From assembly GCA_947652605.1 (NCBI GenBank), contig OX393579.1, forward strand, positions 44,274,970 to 44,338,969: DNA of 64,000 bases, given 5' to 3'. The notes below the pieces were generated by a model. It had not been told where the DNA came from, did no database searches, and saw nothing but the letters and a program-made list of their open reading frames with translations. Shown one piece after another: positions 1 to 12,221 of this stretch. The position numbers and the translations under genes are program-made. Positions within the stretch are counted from its first letter, which is position 1, and every line of letters starts with the position of its first letter. This DNA is from Elmis aenea (taxonomy: Eukaryota > Arthropoda > Insecta > Coleoptera > Elmidae).

Positions 1-640
1 TTTGGGGCGGCACTTTTAGTCTACCCAAATGGGGTCAAAATGAAATTCTCGGGGTAATGAAGGAATAGTAGATATAATAATCAGTACCGGCACTGGCGCT
101 ATTAAACTCATAAAAATTAATTTAAAAAAAAAAGAGTTTTTATCGAAGTTAGGGGATAAAATGTACTACTTGACCTTTCTTCACTGGAAACCCGCCCCCT
201 TGTAACGACAGAAATTCCAAGTACCTAATAAAATTTATTATACGGTGCCAACCATTCAATATGATTATGAAACAATTCGTTTATTTTAGGCATTAAATTC
301 CATGCAGTTTTAAACTCTATTGTAACAGGGACTTTTCGCCCTTATTAAAAATAATTTCGTGGGAGTGGGGGCGATCTGATTAAAGAAAATAAAAATCAGA
401 AAAGGTTCTACTGTAAAACTGTAATTTTGGAAGATGGTTAAGTATTCTACATTATCTAGCTTTGCATTAAAACACGTTTGAACGTCTAAAATTTAAAAAA
501 ATTCGCCTGCGGCGCATTTCCCCCCCCCACATTTTTCTGTCGACCTCTGCTTGGTTTTGGAAAAAGTTAGCGACCCTTATTTTTAGGGGCGGCAAATTCA
601 GGGACCGCCCCGGGCGGCACAAACTCTCGCTACGCCACTG
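1..640. mobile_element. hAT-like non-autonomous element, right end; left end lies outside the window
   Basis: The stretch ends with TCGCTACGCCACTG at 627-640, which read on the minus strand is the CAGTGGCGTAGCGA terminus common in insect hAT-type elements. Just inside it is a GC-rich block (about 580-620) with GGGCGGCA motifs, and similar GGGGCGGCA occurs at 4-12, near the window start. No transposase reading frame is present. The mate terminus and its 8-bp target duplication were not found, so the left border is unknown. Confidence 0.4.
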
Positions 641-1391
641 GGTTCTGTTTCTGTTCAAACATTTTTAATTGCTGTCGAGTTTTTTAAGAACTATTATTTT
701 ATTTCTCACTATTTCTCCATATATTGCTGTCATTTTTATTGGCCAAATAAAGTCATGCAAATTTGACAAAATTGTACATGGAAAATTTAAAAAACAAATT
801 AGTATTGCCGTACCCTTAAAATGTGTGGTCCCATTAAAGGGGAATAACTGAAAGTATAATAACAAAAGTAATTATTTAGTGAATCCGTTCGAGACTGTCT
901 ACCTGGAGGGTGTGTGGGGTAGAAAAATTTCCTTAACCAGCAAAGCATGACGGTGACTTGGAACTTCCCATGATACACCTGCTCCGTTCCAGCAACTAAC
1001 TACCTGCTTATCAGCGTATCTCCTTCCTAATCTACTAACAATATTTGCCATTATTATCCAAATATAGACATACACATTTTGGACGAAGTTCCGCACAAAT
1101 ACTATCATTTTCAAAGTCTTAGGCGTCGTTTTAGGTGAATTAACCGACAGCCAGGTAACCAAGTTGCAAATGTGCATGCCCAGTATTTTTCATTTCACTT
1201 CTTACATTATCAAATCACGCAGTGTGACAAGTTGTGCGATAAGTAGTATGTTCATTAAACAGTTTCTATTTCCGTTCAGATAACGCAACGACTTCACACC
1301 CTTTGTTCAGGTAAAGCGCCTTGAATTTTGATACATGTACCTACAATGGCGATAAAATTTATTTTGTGTGAAAACCAATTTAGTTTAATTT
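641..1391. other. no gene seen
   Basis: AT-rich sequence with only short chance frames. No splice-bounded exon, repeat end or known domain could be recognised. Confidence 0.5.
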
Positions 1392-1399
1392 TGTACAGA

Positions 1400-2146
1400 C
1401 AGGGTCGTCTTAGCCTCATTCTGGCCCCCCTAGGCCATTGTGTTTTCCAATTATATTTTAACCATGAAACCCTTTTACAGAGTTTTATGCAATGCAGAAT
1501 CCTATAAGAGTTTTACACGTCTAGCACATAACACTATTATAAAGCTTAAAAAATTGTAACCAGGGATTTAAAAAGAAAAATTTTTCATTCGTTTATAATC
1601 GAAACGTTTTAGTGCTTTTTAGTCCAACCAAAAAATTTCGTTTTCCTGAATCAATATTAAATTACGCTTATACCGGTTATAAAGAACCCCAATTATTCGA
1701 ATATTCGATTATTCGATTATTCGAATTATAAATATTTCATATGTAATTGTACTACCAATATTTAAATTAACACAGTAACAAAGTACGTTATCAAAATAAT
1801 TTCAACTTGAGAAAAAGTTGAAGAAATATGATTATTTATTATGAATTTATTAAAATTATAAGGGGTTTTCATTATTATTAAACAATAAATTCAAAAAATG
1901 ATCAATTTTTTTGTTAAAGTCTTCTGTATCAATGTCAATTTTATAAAACTTTAGATCATTGACATTGTAGAATATTTTTGATGTTTACATCAACAAACAA
2001 AATTTTAAACCTTTCATTAATTGTACTATTTCCACCAAAGGGCAAGCAATTAACATCTAAAAATGGTTTTGATTGGATGTACTCTCCCTAAATCACGGGC
2101 CCTCAGCATGTGTCTACTTTTCCGAGGCGAAAAAAAAACGGCCCTG
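1400..2146. mobile_element. 747-bp non-autonomous hAT element with perfect 8-bp target duplication
   Basis: The left terminus is CAGGGTCGTC at 1400 and the right terminus is ACGGCCCTG ending at 2146, forming short terminal inverted repeats. The element is flanked by identical 8-bp repeats TGTACAGA at 1392-1399 and 2147-2154, the hallmark of hAT insertion. The subterminal left side is rich in C (GGCCCCCCTAGGCC at 1423-1436). The interior is AT-rich and non-coding. It holds an ATTCG tandem stretch at about 1690-1727. Confidence 0.8.
1690..1727. repeat. ATTCG-type simple repeat
   Basis: Tandem TATTCGA/ATTCG units, partly palindromic, lie inside the hAT element at 1400-2146. Confidence 0.8.
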
Positions 2147-2169
2147 TGTACAGAGTTCTCCAGATTCTT

Positions 2170-2520
2170 GAGATTATATGGGTATTTCGCTAATAATTAG
2201 AGATAGAGAAATGTTTAAATTACCAAAATTATGCAGTGTTTTGAGACCAGTTGGGCCAATTTAAAAAAAATATGTTTTGCTATCTCCAGGTTTTGAGTTA
2301 TTGCTGTTTCCATGATCTACCCTTTTGCTTTTGGTTTCTATACCGTGATAAAGTTTTTAAAATGTGTGCAATTTTTGTATAATTGAAAATATATATGTCA
2401 ACGATTGCATATTAAAAATCAGAAAAAAGAAATTTTAAAATGCTAGTTTCAACTATGATGGTTTCTTGAGTTATAAATTTTGAATGGTAAAGATATTTTT
2501 TCATAGGCGTCTATTTGAAT
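2170..2520. repeat. old relic of the TACAGGGTG-superfamily arm
   Basis: The block ATATGGGTATTTCGCTAATA followed by AGAGATAGAG and GTTTAAATTACCAAAATTATGCAG (2176-2236) matches, with divergence, the left end of the element at 49891 (ACATGGGTATCTCGCTTAAT, AGATAGAGG, CTTAAATTGCCCAAAATGTG). The outer terminus itself is lost. Confidence 0.5.
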
Positions 2521-3809
2521 AGAAAAGTAAATTAACGATTTATATAACTTATTTAATTATCTATGATGATAATAGATAAACGACACCATTAATTAAATAA
2601 AAAAGTGAATATTATGGAGAGTTAAAAGCCGATTTTCTTTTAAATTTTGGAAATGGTTCTAAACGTGAAACTTTAATTTTTGACAATTTAATCATTTGTT
2701 CTGATGAAATTTTTACAGTTCTGTGGACGTTCTATTTTTGAAATGTTTCACATTTTGATCGATATAGTAGGTGTACTTATAAAACTGGAGTTATGCAACC
2801 AATTTTAAAGGAATGCATGGCTTACTCTACTTAAATTATTGTGCTTTTATGATTGTTCCATTTTCTATGTTGTTAAATATAGTTAAAATTCTAATTAGGT
2901 AATAAAATTAACTACATTAATATCTGCAAATAAGTTAGTTACATGACAATAAAGTTCAGTAGAATTCTTTTCACATCAGATTATAAAACTAAAGAAATAA
3001 ATTCTTTACAGGCGGCTTGGTTAACTTTTCACAGGAATTAACGCCTTAATCGACATTATGACATTATATTACACATTTTGATGTATGTTAAAAAAAAAAA
3101 TATTTTTTGTAAATAATTTTTGCAACACCGTTATTTTAAAATTTTCAAAATTATTTGCCGAGTTGCATAATGAAATTATTTTTTTTTTGTTACTGTTGAT
3201 TGTTTAATAGAAAATATTAGCTTTTGTCGTTTTCTGACTTGTTTCACAATTATTTAGCGACAAATATCGATAAAATATAGCACAACTTTTATTACTCTTG
3301 CTGGATAAAAGTAGGATTTTAGTTTTTAAAAGGCTTAATTTGATTTTTCCGTGATTAATTTTTCTTGGCTCATAAATGTTTAATTGCTTAAATCTGAGTG
3401 ATTTACAAATATGTTTTAAACGTATAAAATCATTTAATAATCTATGTGGTTCTTTTTTATCCAATGTATTTTTATACAAATTTTACAATATTTTTACATA
3501 TAAATAGAAAAAAATACTACTGTCTAACGAACTGTGAAACTTGGAAAAAAATATTTAAAAAATTAATGCAATATACATTCGCGATTTTCATTATTTAGCA
3601 CATTCTATTTTTGTTACTATTTAATATTCGTATACCAAAGTAGGTCATTTTCACCACCTATTGTTATTAAACATATTTAAATGTTTGTTTTGTTGTGATT
3701 CAACTGATTTTATTTACTTCGCACTATTTCTTGTGTAATAAATAAATAAACAAGCAATTATAGCACGATATACGTCAAGAAAGAGTCGAAAATTTAGTGC
3801 ATGGTGATT
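2521..3809. other. no gene seen
   Basis: Very AT-rich. Chance frames only (for example the minus-strand frame at 3204-3479). No convincing exon or transposon terminus. Confidence 0.5.
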
Positions 3810-3817
3810 GTTTAACT

Positions 3818-4102
3818 CAGGGCTGTGGAGTCGGAGTCGGAGTTTAGGAGAAATTTCTGGTCAGTGGAGTCGGAGTCGGAAAAAATGTACCGACTCCGAC
3901 TCCGAGTACAACAAAAAATTGCGAGGTGGTACTTTGCCGCAAAATTTAAGCTCAATTTTTAAATATTTTTTTGTTAATTTTTTTTTCCTATATTACACAC
4001 CATAAAATTTAATTTGGTCGGAGTCGGAGTCGGAGTCGGACCACTAAAATTATCAGGAGTCGGAGTCGGAGTCGACTTTTTTTTCCCGACTCCGCAGCCC
4101 TG
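3818..4102. mobile_element. 285-bp hAT MITE built from GGAGTC hexamers
   Basis: The ends are CAGGGCTGTGGAGTCGG at 3818 and CCGACTCCGCAGCCCTG ending at 4102. The 8-bp direct repeat GTTTAACT flanks it at 3810-3817 and 4102-4109; one G is shared with the right terminus. Both arms carry tandem GGAGTC hexamers, with further runs at 3861-3880, 3891-3906, 4018-4040 and 4056-4074, on alternating strands. The AT-rich centre is non-coding. Hexamer arrays of this kind in hAT ends are probably transposase-binding repeats, which is inference. Confidence 0.8.
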
Positions 4103-4109
4103 TTTAACT

Positions 4110-5299
4110 ACAATTTTAATAACCACCCTGTCTAAGCAAAAATTTTGATAGCGCATCTTAACTTATATTGCTTTTGATTCCAATTTAATGCATAACTGCT
4201 CAACATTAACTACTACATTTCGTAATTAGTGACGTTTGTTGCATTTAACATGCAATGTATTTCAGTAAAACAATCGATAACTAATCTTCAGTGACCTTAA
4301 CGTCACCTATGATGTATAAAACAATAACATAGCGTCGTTTAATGCGATGGAAGGTAAACAACGCAATGTACCTTAATTATATGAAGTCGCGTTTCAGACA
4401 CCTAAAACTGTCGCAAAAAAATTGTGTGGCAATTATTTTAAATGGCACCTGGTAACAAACAAAGCGGAGGTTGGGTTGTCTGCACTGTAATAATAGTTTT
4501 ATGACGCTGTAAAAAAAATCATGTATTACTCATAGGACGTAACAAGGATTCTGAGTTCGTCGACGCCTATCGTTACGGCAACCAACTGTGCAATTAAGCA
4601 CATTATAAATGTATTAGTTTAATTAATAAAGTTCTTTGCAAGAGGCTTGGCGGTTAAATTATATTAAATAATTCAATTTAAAAAAGATTAATTAATGAAG
4701 AAAATTAAAATTATAAATTTAAGTTTTAAAAAAATTCATTTTTATTAAATCTAGCGATTTATTTTGACTCTACTTGGCGCAATGTATATATCGCCCACCC
4801 CTAGCGTCCATACCAAATTTGTAGGCGATGCAATTATCGTCCTGGAAAATGGAATACATGTTTAAATGCTTATGCGCGCACAGGCGATAAATAGTCGCTT
4901 GTTAAGAGCTAGTTCACAGGGTGGTATTTCCGAATCGTATATTGTTTATTACAGTGTTTAGGTTTAGATAATTCGGCATTTTCACTATAACAAGAGCATG
5001 CTGTAAATTCCAAATATTACAAAGTTATTAAATTATTAAATCATTCAGTTTTACACTCTAAGTCATAAACTTTACGAGATGGTTATAAAGTTATGAAACA
5101 ATTCATTTAGTTTGTGCAATAAACAAACAGAGATTTATTTAAATTAGGTTCCAAACAATCATTTACCTAAATGAGTATAATCTCTTAATTGTAGGTAGTT
5201 TTAAAGCCTTTTGTAACACGGATTTTCCACTTCCGTTTGCAAACATGTACTTTCAGGTACAAATGCATTTCTATATTGACCAATGGCAGCTTTGTGATA
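4110..5299. other. no gene seen
   Basis: AT-rich unique-looking sequence. No coding region, RNA gene or repeat boundary recognised. Confidence 0.45.
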
Positions 5300-7412
5300 A
5301 CATTAATTCTTTTTTTGGGATAAAAGTTGTAGATTTTTTTTACGCACTGTAAAATGAAAACATTCATTTGTTTTAATATTGTTTAAATTCTTAGGTAAAT
5401 AACAAAATTACATTTTTGTGTTCATTCAAACCCATAGTTGGCTATAACCTCATGAAAAAGCGTTTTATTTTCCTCTTTTCAATAAATATATACAGGGTGA
5501 CCCAGCCAAGACGAATTATTCGATAGCTCTGTTATTAGTAATAATATTAAAAAAAGTTAAATGTATAAGTTGTTTGCAATCACTTACTACATAACCTAAA
5601 ATTATTTTTAACTATACACAGTGTTTTGTTTTTTCGCTCTGATACCAAACATAGTTTTTTTATATGGAACACCCTGTATATTTTGTAATTTTTGGATCTA
5701 AAATTAAATTTTCTTTCAAAAATATTATAGGTTGTTTATGTCTAAAATTAACCGTTTTTGTGTTATTAACGTTTTTTCGAAAATTTTGACAGATGCAGAC
5801 CTTTATAAAAATATTTATATTTATTTAAATAACAACACCAGAGCAATTTACTCTCGTAATTTATTAGACAATAGTGTCATAGTGATAGTTGACTTGTTAA
5901 ACTTTTAAAATAATATACAGGGTGTTCGTTTTACTCAGTCCATTTCGCTAAACTTTAAACGCATGTAAGTCATTTTTTTTTAATGGAACACCTTATATAT
6001 TTTTACATTTTCTTGTAGAAAATTTTATTATCTTCCAATGTTATTAGGCATGGTTAATGTCTAAATATAATATTTTTGAAGTTATTTCGTTTCTTATGAT
6101 TATTTGCGAGTATTTTACTTAAAATATCGGTAGTAGCCTTTGAAAATTCAAAACAATTTGTATGAACTGTTAACCAAAGCACTTAATCGGCACAATTTCC
6201 ACTATTATGCCACTAAAAATCCATAATATTTAAGAACTATAGATACACAGCATTCTGGTGTTATTTGCTGCCATTTATGCTGTGTATCTACAACTCTTAA
6301 AAAATATGGATTTTTAGTGGCATAATAGTAACAATTGTGCCGATTAAGTGTTTTGGTTGACAGTTCATACAAATTGTTTTGAATTTTTAAAGGCTACTAC
6401 CGATATTTTAAGTAAAATACTCGCAAATAATCATAAGAAACGAAATAACTTCAAAAATATTATGTTTAGACATAAAACATGCTTAATAACTTTGGAAGAC
6501 AATTAAATTTTTTACACGAAAATGCAAAAATATATAGGGTGTTCCATTAAAAAAAATGACTTACATGCGTTTAAAGTTTAGCAAAATGGACCGAGTAAAA
6601 CGAACACTCTGTATATTATTTTAAAAGTTTAACCAATCAACAATCACTATGACACTATTGTCTAATAAATTACGAGAGTAAATTGCTCTGGTGTTGTTAT
6701 GTAAATAAATATAAATATTTTTATAAAGGTGTGCATCTGTCAAAATTTTCAAAAAATCGTTAATAACTCAAAAACGGTTTATTTTAGACATAAATAACCT
6801 ATAATATTTTTGAAAGACAATTTAATTTTACATCCAAAAATTACAAAATATATAGGGTGTTCCATATAAAAAAAAACATGTTTGGTATCAGAGCGCAAAA
6901 ACAAAACACTGTGTATAGTTGAAAATAATTTTAAGTTATGTAGTAAATGATTACAAACAACTTTTATATTCAACTTTTTTTAATATTACAACTAATAACA
7001 GAGCTATCGAATAATTCGTCTTGGCTGGGACACCCTGTATATAAGGTTTAATGTATTTATTTTGATATTTAGGCTCAAAACAAATAAAATTCATCAAAAA
7101 GTCGCTATGAAGTGCCATGAATTTAAACAAAATTGAAACAAATGAATGTTTTCATTTTAGAGTGCGTAAAAAAATCTACAACTTCTTCCCCAAAAATATT
7201 TTTGCACCACCAAGTATAAACGAGCTATTAACGATTTTTAAAAAATGCCCATTTTGATTTTTGTTTATTATCCAGCATGCCATGGCACTTTTTTAAAACA
7301 TTAAGGCATCACTGAATAGGTCTCAGAAAGGGCAACAATTTGTCTAATTTAAACTTCTTTGTAGCTCTTACTGTTCATGAGATCCCAATAGTGGCCAATA
7401 AGTGACCCTGTA
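5300..7412. mobile_element. P1-family element, left end decayed, interrupted by a palindromic insertion
   Basis: 5310-5480 and 7040-7412 are the two halves of the family seen whole at 35276-36873. Shared blocks include TTTTTACGCACTGTAAAATG, the ATAAGGTTTAATGTATTTAT core, and at the right end ATCCCAATAGTGGCC followed by ACCCTGTA at 7405-7412. The palindrome at 5491-7039 interrupts it at the AT-rich core. The first ~185 bp of the family are missing or unrecognisable on the left. Non-coding. Confidence 0.65.
5491..7039. mobile_element. E1: 1.55-kb palindromic element with TACAGGGTGA/CACCCTGTA ends
   Basis: The left arm starts TACAGGGTGACCCAGCCAAG. The right arm ends in its inverted counterpart CTTGGCTGGGACACCCTGTA. 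Inverted similarity continues to the centre near 6265 (CAGCATTCTGGTGTTATTTG region). ATA flanks both sides, consistent with insertion at TA. Internal copies of the same terminus lie at about 5665 (GGAACACCCTGTATATTTT), 5918 (ATACAGGGTGTTCG) and 5984, mirrored in the right arm. The element therefore looks like stacked cassettes. There is no coding capacity. Confidence 0.85.
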
Positions 7413-7487
7413 TAGCCATCATTAATATTGCTAGGGAATAAGAAAGCGCTATATATGGAAAATTGCGGCAATTTAAAATTGTTTTTT

Positions 7488-8155
7488 CCGACGACCACTA
7501 TGTAAAGCGAGTAATTTCGCACGACTTACTACAACTGAAAATGACAAATTGCGCATGACACTAGAAATTGTGTGCAAAATGCACTTTGCACACAATTTCC
7601 TGCACTTTGCACACAATTTCCGCTACTTAACACACGCTAAACGCGCTGTCAAGCAAATCTAACCTCACAAGTGTCAAGTGTCACCAACGTCAAAAAAATG
7701 TTATTTTCACAACTTTTTTGCAGAATTAATGATTATTTGTCTAACTGGTCGTCGGAAAAGCATAGTGTACAACTCGTGCTGAAAGAATATTTCAGCTTTC
7801 AGCACTAGTTGTACAATATACTATTTCCGACGACCACTATGTAAAGCGAGTAATTTCGCACGACTTACTACAACTGAAAATGACAAATTGCGCATGACAC
7901 TGGAAATTGTGTGCAAAATGCACTTTGCACACAATTTCCTGCACTTTGCACACAATTTCCGCTACTTTACACACGCTAAACGCGCTGTCAAGCAAATCTA
8001 ACCTCACAAGTGTCAAGTCTCACCAACGTCAAAAAAATGTTATTTTCACAACTTTTTTGCAGAATTAATGATTATTTGTCTAACTGGTCGTCGGAAAAGC
8101 ATAGTGTACAACACGTGCTGAAAGAATATTTCAGCACTAGTTGTACAATATACTA
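7488..8155 (+). mobile_element. two-unit tandem array of a 339-bp repeat with Helentron-like (HINE) features
   Basis: Unit 1 is 7488-7826 and unit 2 is 7827-8155; the two differ by a handful of substitutions and one short deletion. Each unit begins CCGACGACCACTATG and carries the inverted partner CTGGTCGTCGGAAAAG. Each has a 20-21 bp internal tandem repeat (CACTTTGCACACAATTTCC, twice), and ends with a palindrome around TGCTGAAAGAATATTTCAGC, flanked by GTGTACAAC and GTTGTACAATA. Subterminal inverted repeats, an internal short tandem repeat, a 3' hairpin and head-to-tail copies are typical of non-autonomous Helentrons. No Rep/helicase is encoded, so the assignment is inference. Confidence 0.6.
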
Positions 8156-9985
8156 TTAAACGTTACATACAGCTTAATTAATTATATATTAAAATATAAA
8201 ATGCAGTGCTTATACAATCAATCAGCAAATTGGAAGTACGCGTTTACTTGTAAAACTATTACTATTGTTTGGAAATTTTACAAGAATCATGTTTTGTTTT
8301 TTCTCCTTTTCTTAGAGATAAAAGACAGCAATAAAACAAAATGTAATGGTAGTGGTTGCTCTATGTCCGTGGGCCTTATATCTGTCATTAGTAATTTGAG
8401 CTAAGACCTTTCGAAAATAGAGATTGGTATCTTTTTGACATGTTGTGATTGAAGTATGCTGGTAGTTTACTATAAAACTATTGTTGAATACAAAAGGCTG
8501 TGGTTTTAGTTCATGCATAATACCACCCTCGTTTCTGAATCTTACTTTAAAAAAGAACAACGTACTTTTTGTTTATGCACCCAATGCTATTATATGTCGT
8601 GCTTTGAATAGTAATTTAAGAACTTTTTGGAATCTTTTGAGCTTGCATTCTCTCGATCCTTGAGGCCTGCAGTGAATGTTCTAGGAAAAACTCTATAATT
8701 TACTTTTTAAATAAACTCATTTTTTATTTCGGTGTTGTAATAATAAACAATTTGCTTTATTGTTTAGCTTAATTATCATGACTTCTTTGGCTTCAAAGTT
8801 CTGAAAAGTAATAAACCCTACGTCTAAAAATCGGTTATATTTATGCAACCAAACGTACAAAACCTGTTAATTTTTAAAATATGCAACACTGCTTACACTT
8901 CTGTATTATTCTAGTATACACTGCATAACCACCGCACTCCTTGGTCTTATTATTGCTAATTTATTACAACACTGTAATGAATGAAGTAACTGCCAGCTGT
9001 TCTTTCCATTCATGATGTTGATTTGCCACAACATGCTGTTTGCAATTCAAAATTCAGCTGTCACACTGTAATCATATTATTTGTTAGTTTTCGTTTTTTG
9101 CAATAAATTGTTGCCACCTAACGTAAATCCAATAAATTAACGCTGCAACTTCGCCTTTTTTTTTTCATTTAATTTTATGAGTTAACAGACTCGCGTTTAT
9201 ATTTAACTGGTTTTATAAAAAAACTTTATAAAAAGAGCCAAATACCCTATATGAAAAAGAAAGAAAGAAATATGGTTATTGTAAAACATGCATAACTTTT
9301 TTTTAACATGTAGTACTCAGCTCCGTACCTAAGTGTGTTTGTTGTCGTACATTTCGCTTATTCAGATCATTTCCTTGTCACAATTTACTTTGGTCTCAAC
9401 TAATTCAATTAGCAATATTTTAATTGGAATATGGAATATAGTGAACATTTATTATCTTTTCTAACATTTTTAACCATTTTGCACTTTTTTTACCGTGTTT
9501 AAAATTGCAACTTAACATAAGCCAATGCCCCTAGCGTTCGCTTTCAAAAAAATACAACTTAAAAAATATCGCACCACTAATAGAACAATTTAATCAGGAT
9601 ATTTGCTTAATGACTCCATCATATTTTATCAGAATACTTATTTTTCTTGCGTTAATAAAAAAAAAACTATTTTCGTGTATTAAATTTTCACTTTTTGATG
9701 TCCTTTGCGATGTCAGCTATCTGCAATAAAAATTACAATTGCATTATGATCTTGAACAATGATTGAAAATGTTCTAGATCTGAAGTGCTTAAATAATTTG
9801 AGTGGTTGATTTTTGTAATATATTTTTTTAAGAATCTTTTGTAGAAGCGATAGACTTCAAGACTTTAGTTTCTTCGTTAGGAGCAATTTTATTTATAAAT
9901 AACACTGCTGACGAATTGCCCCAAAAAAAAACACCTATAACGTTCTGTGACGTAAGCTGACCTCTTAGGCTCCTGTGCAAAAACG
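8156..9985. other. no gene seen
   Basis: AT-rich. Several overlapping chance frames at 8141-8663 lack codon structure, similarity to known families, or splice borders. Nothing else recognised. Confidence 0.45.
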
Positions 9986-10024
9986 TTTTTTGGTCCCCCT
10001 GATTTATAACTCTTCAAGAAAAAT

Positions 10025-10210
10025 GTGAAAAGCGCCTCCTTTACAAATAAAATGGTGCAATGATTTTAAAACAATCACAAACGATTCCGGAGAAAAACGT
10101 CAAAATGAAACCCCTGCAAAAGCGCTATGATTTGAGAAGTTGTGGCAAATCTGTATCTCTTACAATAAGCGAGATCACCATACTGGAAATGTAATCTGGG
10201 ACACCCTGTA
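10025..10210 (-). mobile_element. one-ended TACAGGGTG element relic
   Basis: The stretch ends GGGACACCCTGTA at 10198-10210. Read on the minus strand it shows TACAGGGTGTCC, then GATCTCGCTTATTGTAAGAG, the subterminal pattern shared by this superfamily. The inner part (GGAGAAAAACGTCAAAA and GCGCTATGATTTGAGAAGTT, about 10090-10142) matches the inverted form of the right arm of the palindrome at 32471-33170. The other terminus is missing. Confidence 0.65.
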
Positions 10211-11897
10211 TATGTTTTTACAGAGGCAAAAATCACAATCAGTTTATATTTTATTTTATATTTAAAGTTTAAATGTGTAAATCCAATTCAACAGAACGTC
10301 TAAGGGCTCCCTATGGCTTCGGACCCCTACACGACAGCCAGTGGCGACGAGAGACGTTACCGAGCCGGTTTTTTTTTCGTGGGCCCAAAGTAAATAAATT
10401 ATTTGAAAATTTATTTCCTAAAAAAAACAATTGCGCGATGATGTCCAGGCCTCTGTGAATGCCGGACCCAAGGAATTTTACCCCATCGCCCCCCCTTTTT
10501 CAACGCTTCTGGCGACGACATAGCTCGCACACCCCTATTTACGCCACTTTAACGTTGAACAATTTATACAGGAATCTGGTTTTGTTGAGATAAAGCGTCC
10601 TGATTTAGCAACTGAAACTTATTTATTCCCAAATATTAAATATAAAATCCAAGTGAAGAAAATTTAATTCTGATAAATAAGTTAAAACTGCCGTGCAGGC
10701 CTGTGAAGGCCACAAAACATTCATTTTGTAATGGGTTTAGACTGTAAAAACGTTGGAATAAGTGTGTAGTTGTTATAGGGAGTTATGTTGAGCAATTACA
10801 GTTTAATTCAGCCCTTTCTTTTTTCATAACTAGGTGCATTATTTTATAATTTGTCCTCCTAGCCTTTTTTTCCTATAATAACTCGTTAAATTAGGTATAT
10901 TATTTTAACTACATGTTCACGGATGTTACGACTGACAAAGAACAGAAATTCTCGATCCCAAAGTTTGTTATAATCAAGCTTCACTTCATATTATATTACT
11001 TAAACTAAAACTTTTTGTCCTTTTTTGTGGTATAAATCAACCTTGCAACTAATTCATCAGTGTGATGATATCTTTGTTCTCACGCGCGCTTTCCGGTGAT
11101 GTGGGAATCGCCATCATCAGTTTTACCTTGTAATTTAAGACATCCTCTCGTCTGTTTCACTATTTCAACAAAAGTTTCTCAACTTGTACTTTTATGAATC
11201 ACTATCGAACGCCGTACTAATTATACATAAAAAATGTGGTATCTAATTTACTATATTGAAATATTCTATCGACCATCTAAATTAGTTTTTCGTGCTGTAA
11301 TCGACGTTCAGGCGGTTTAAAATTATAGATCACTTGAAAATTTTAAAATTGTTGCATTCTATCGGTCTTGTTGTATAACATACGGAGCTGTCTGATCAAA
11401 TTTGTATGCCAGAACTTTGTGGTTAATATTGAATATTTTCTCCGGAATTAGTAATTATTTCGAAGGTAGAAGATTAGTCCGTGAAATTGTTGATAAATTA
11501 TCGCGATAAAATCTTTGTTGTACATTTAAACTTGCCTTTGTTTGTACATATGTTTATGTATTCACTTTTTGTTTCTGATTGATACAGCTGGAGGCGTACA
11601 AAATACCTTGTAAGGTCGTAATATTTTAATGTTTTTAAATTCCTTTCTGGTTATAAAGATAGTTGTTCTCGTCGACGCCTTGTTTATTGCAATTTTTAGA
11701 TAGTTAGAATTATTTCAAGGACAGTTCTGTACCAATAATGATAATTAATGGAAAATTATTTATATCCGACTCTAAAATACATTGCGAACCAATATATTTT
11801 ACATTTATGTAACGGTGAAATGTTACAGATTGTGCTGGAGAGATTAATCACAATTCAATTGAATGTAGCGTAGTTGGTTATTAAAAATATTCGTCTG
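10211..11897. other. no gene seen; GC-rich patch at 10280-10550
   Basis: A CAGTGGCGACGAGAG motif at 10339 and a run of C at about 10490 resemble a decayed hAT-type terminus and its subterminal region. No mate or 8-bp duplication was found. The rest is AT-rich and featureless to my reading. Confidence 0.35.
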
Positions 11898-12221
11898 TCT
11901 GTAAGCAGGGCCGGCCTTAAGCACATTCCACCGATTCCCTCGCCCAGGGCCCCGCGCTTAAAGGGACCACCGCTATCAAAAAATAAAAAATATTAATAGC
12001 ATAGAAACAAAAAGCAATTTTCTATCATATCACTTAAAAAAGTTATTGTTCAATAGTGAAATACTAAAGTTAATAAATACACTATACCACAGTAATATAA
12101 TAGATTATTTATCAAATATTATCATCAAATCAATTAACAAAAGGTTTTGTGAAATAATTCCAGTTGAAACGATTACGAAAACGCAAAAAGTGAATCTTTG
12201 GCTACTAAAATGAAAGATTAC

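Noticed and set aside
899..1177. 92-codon minus-strand frame as an exon
   Set aside because: No recognisable motif or supporting splice sites; composition fits a chance frame.
3808..4156. Frames of Ser-Arg / Pro-Thr repeats
   Set aside because: They are translations of the GGAGTC hexamer MITE on both strands.
7560..7625. CRISPR-like spaced repeats
   Set aside because: Only two adjoining 20-bp units without spacers, inside a duplicated transposon-like unit in eukaryotic DNA.
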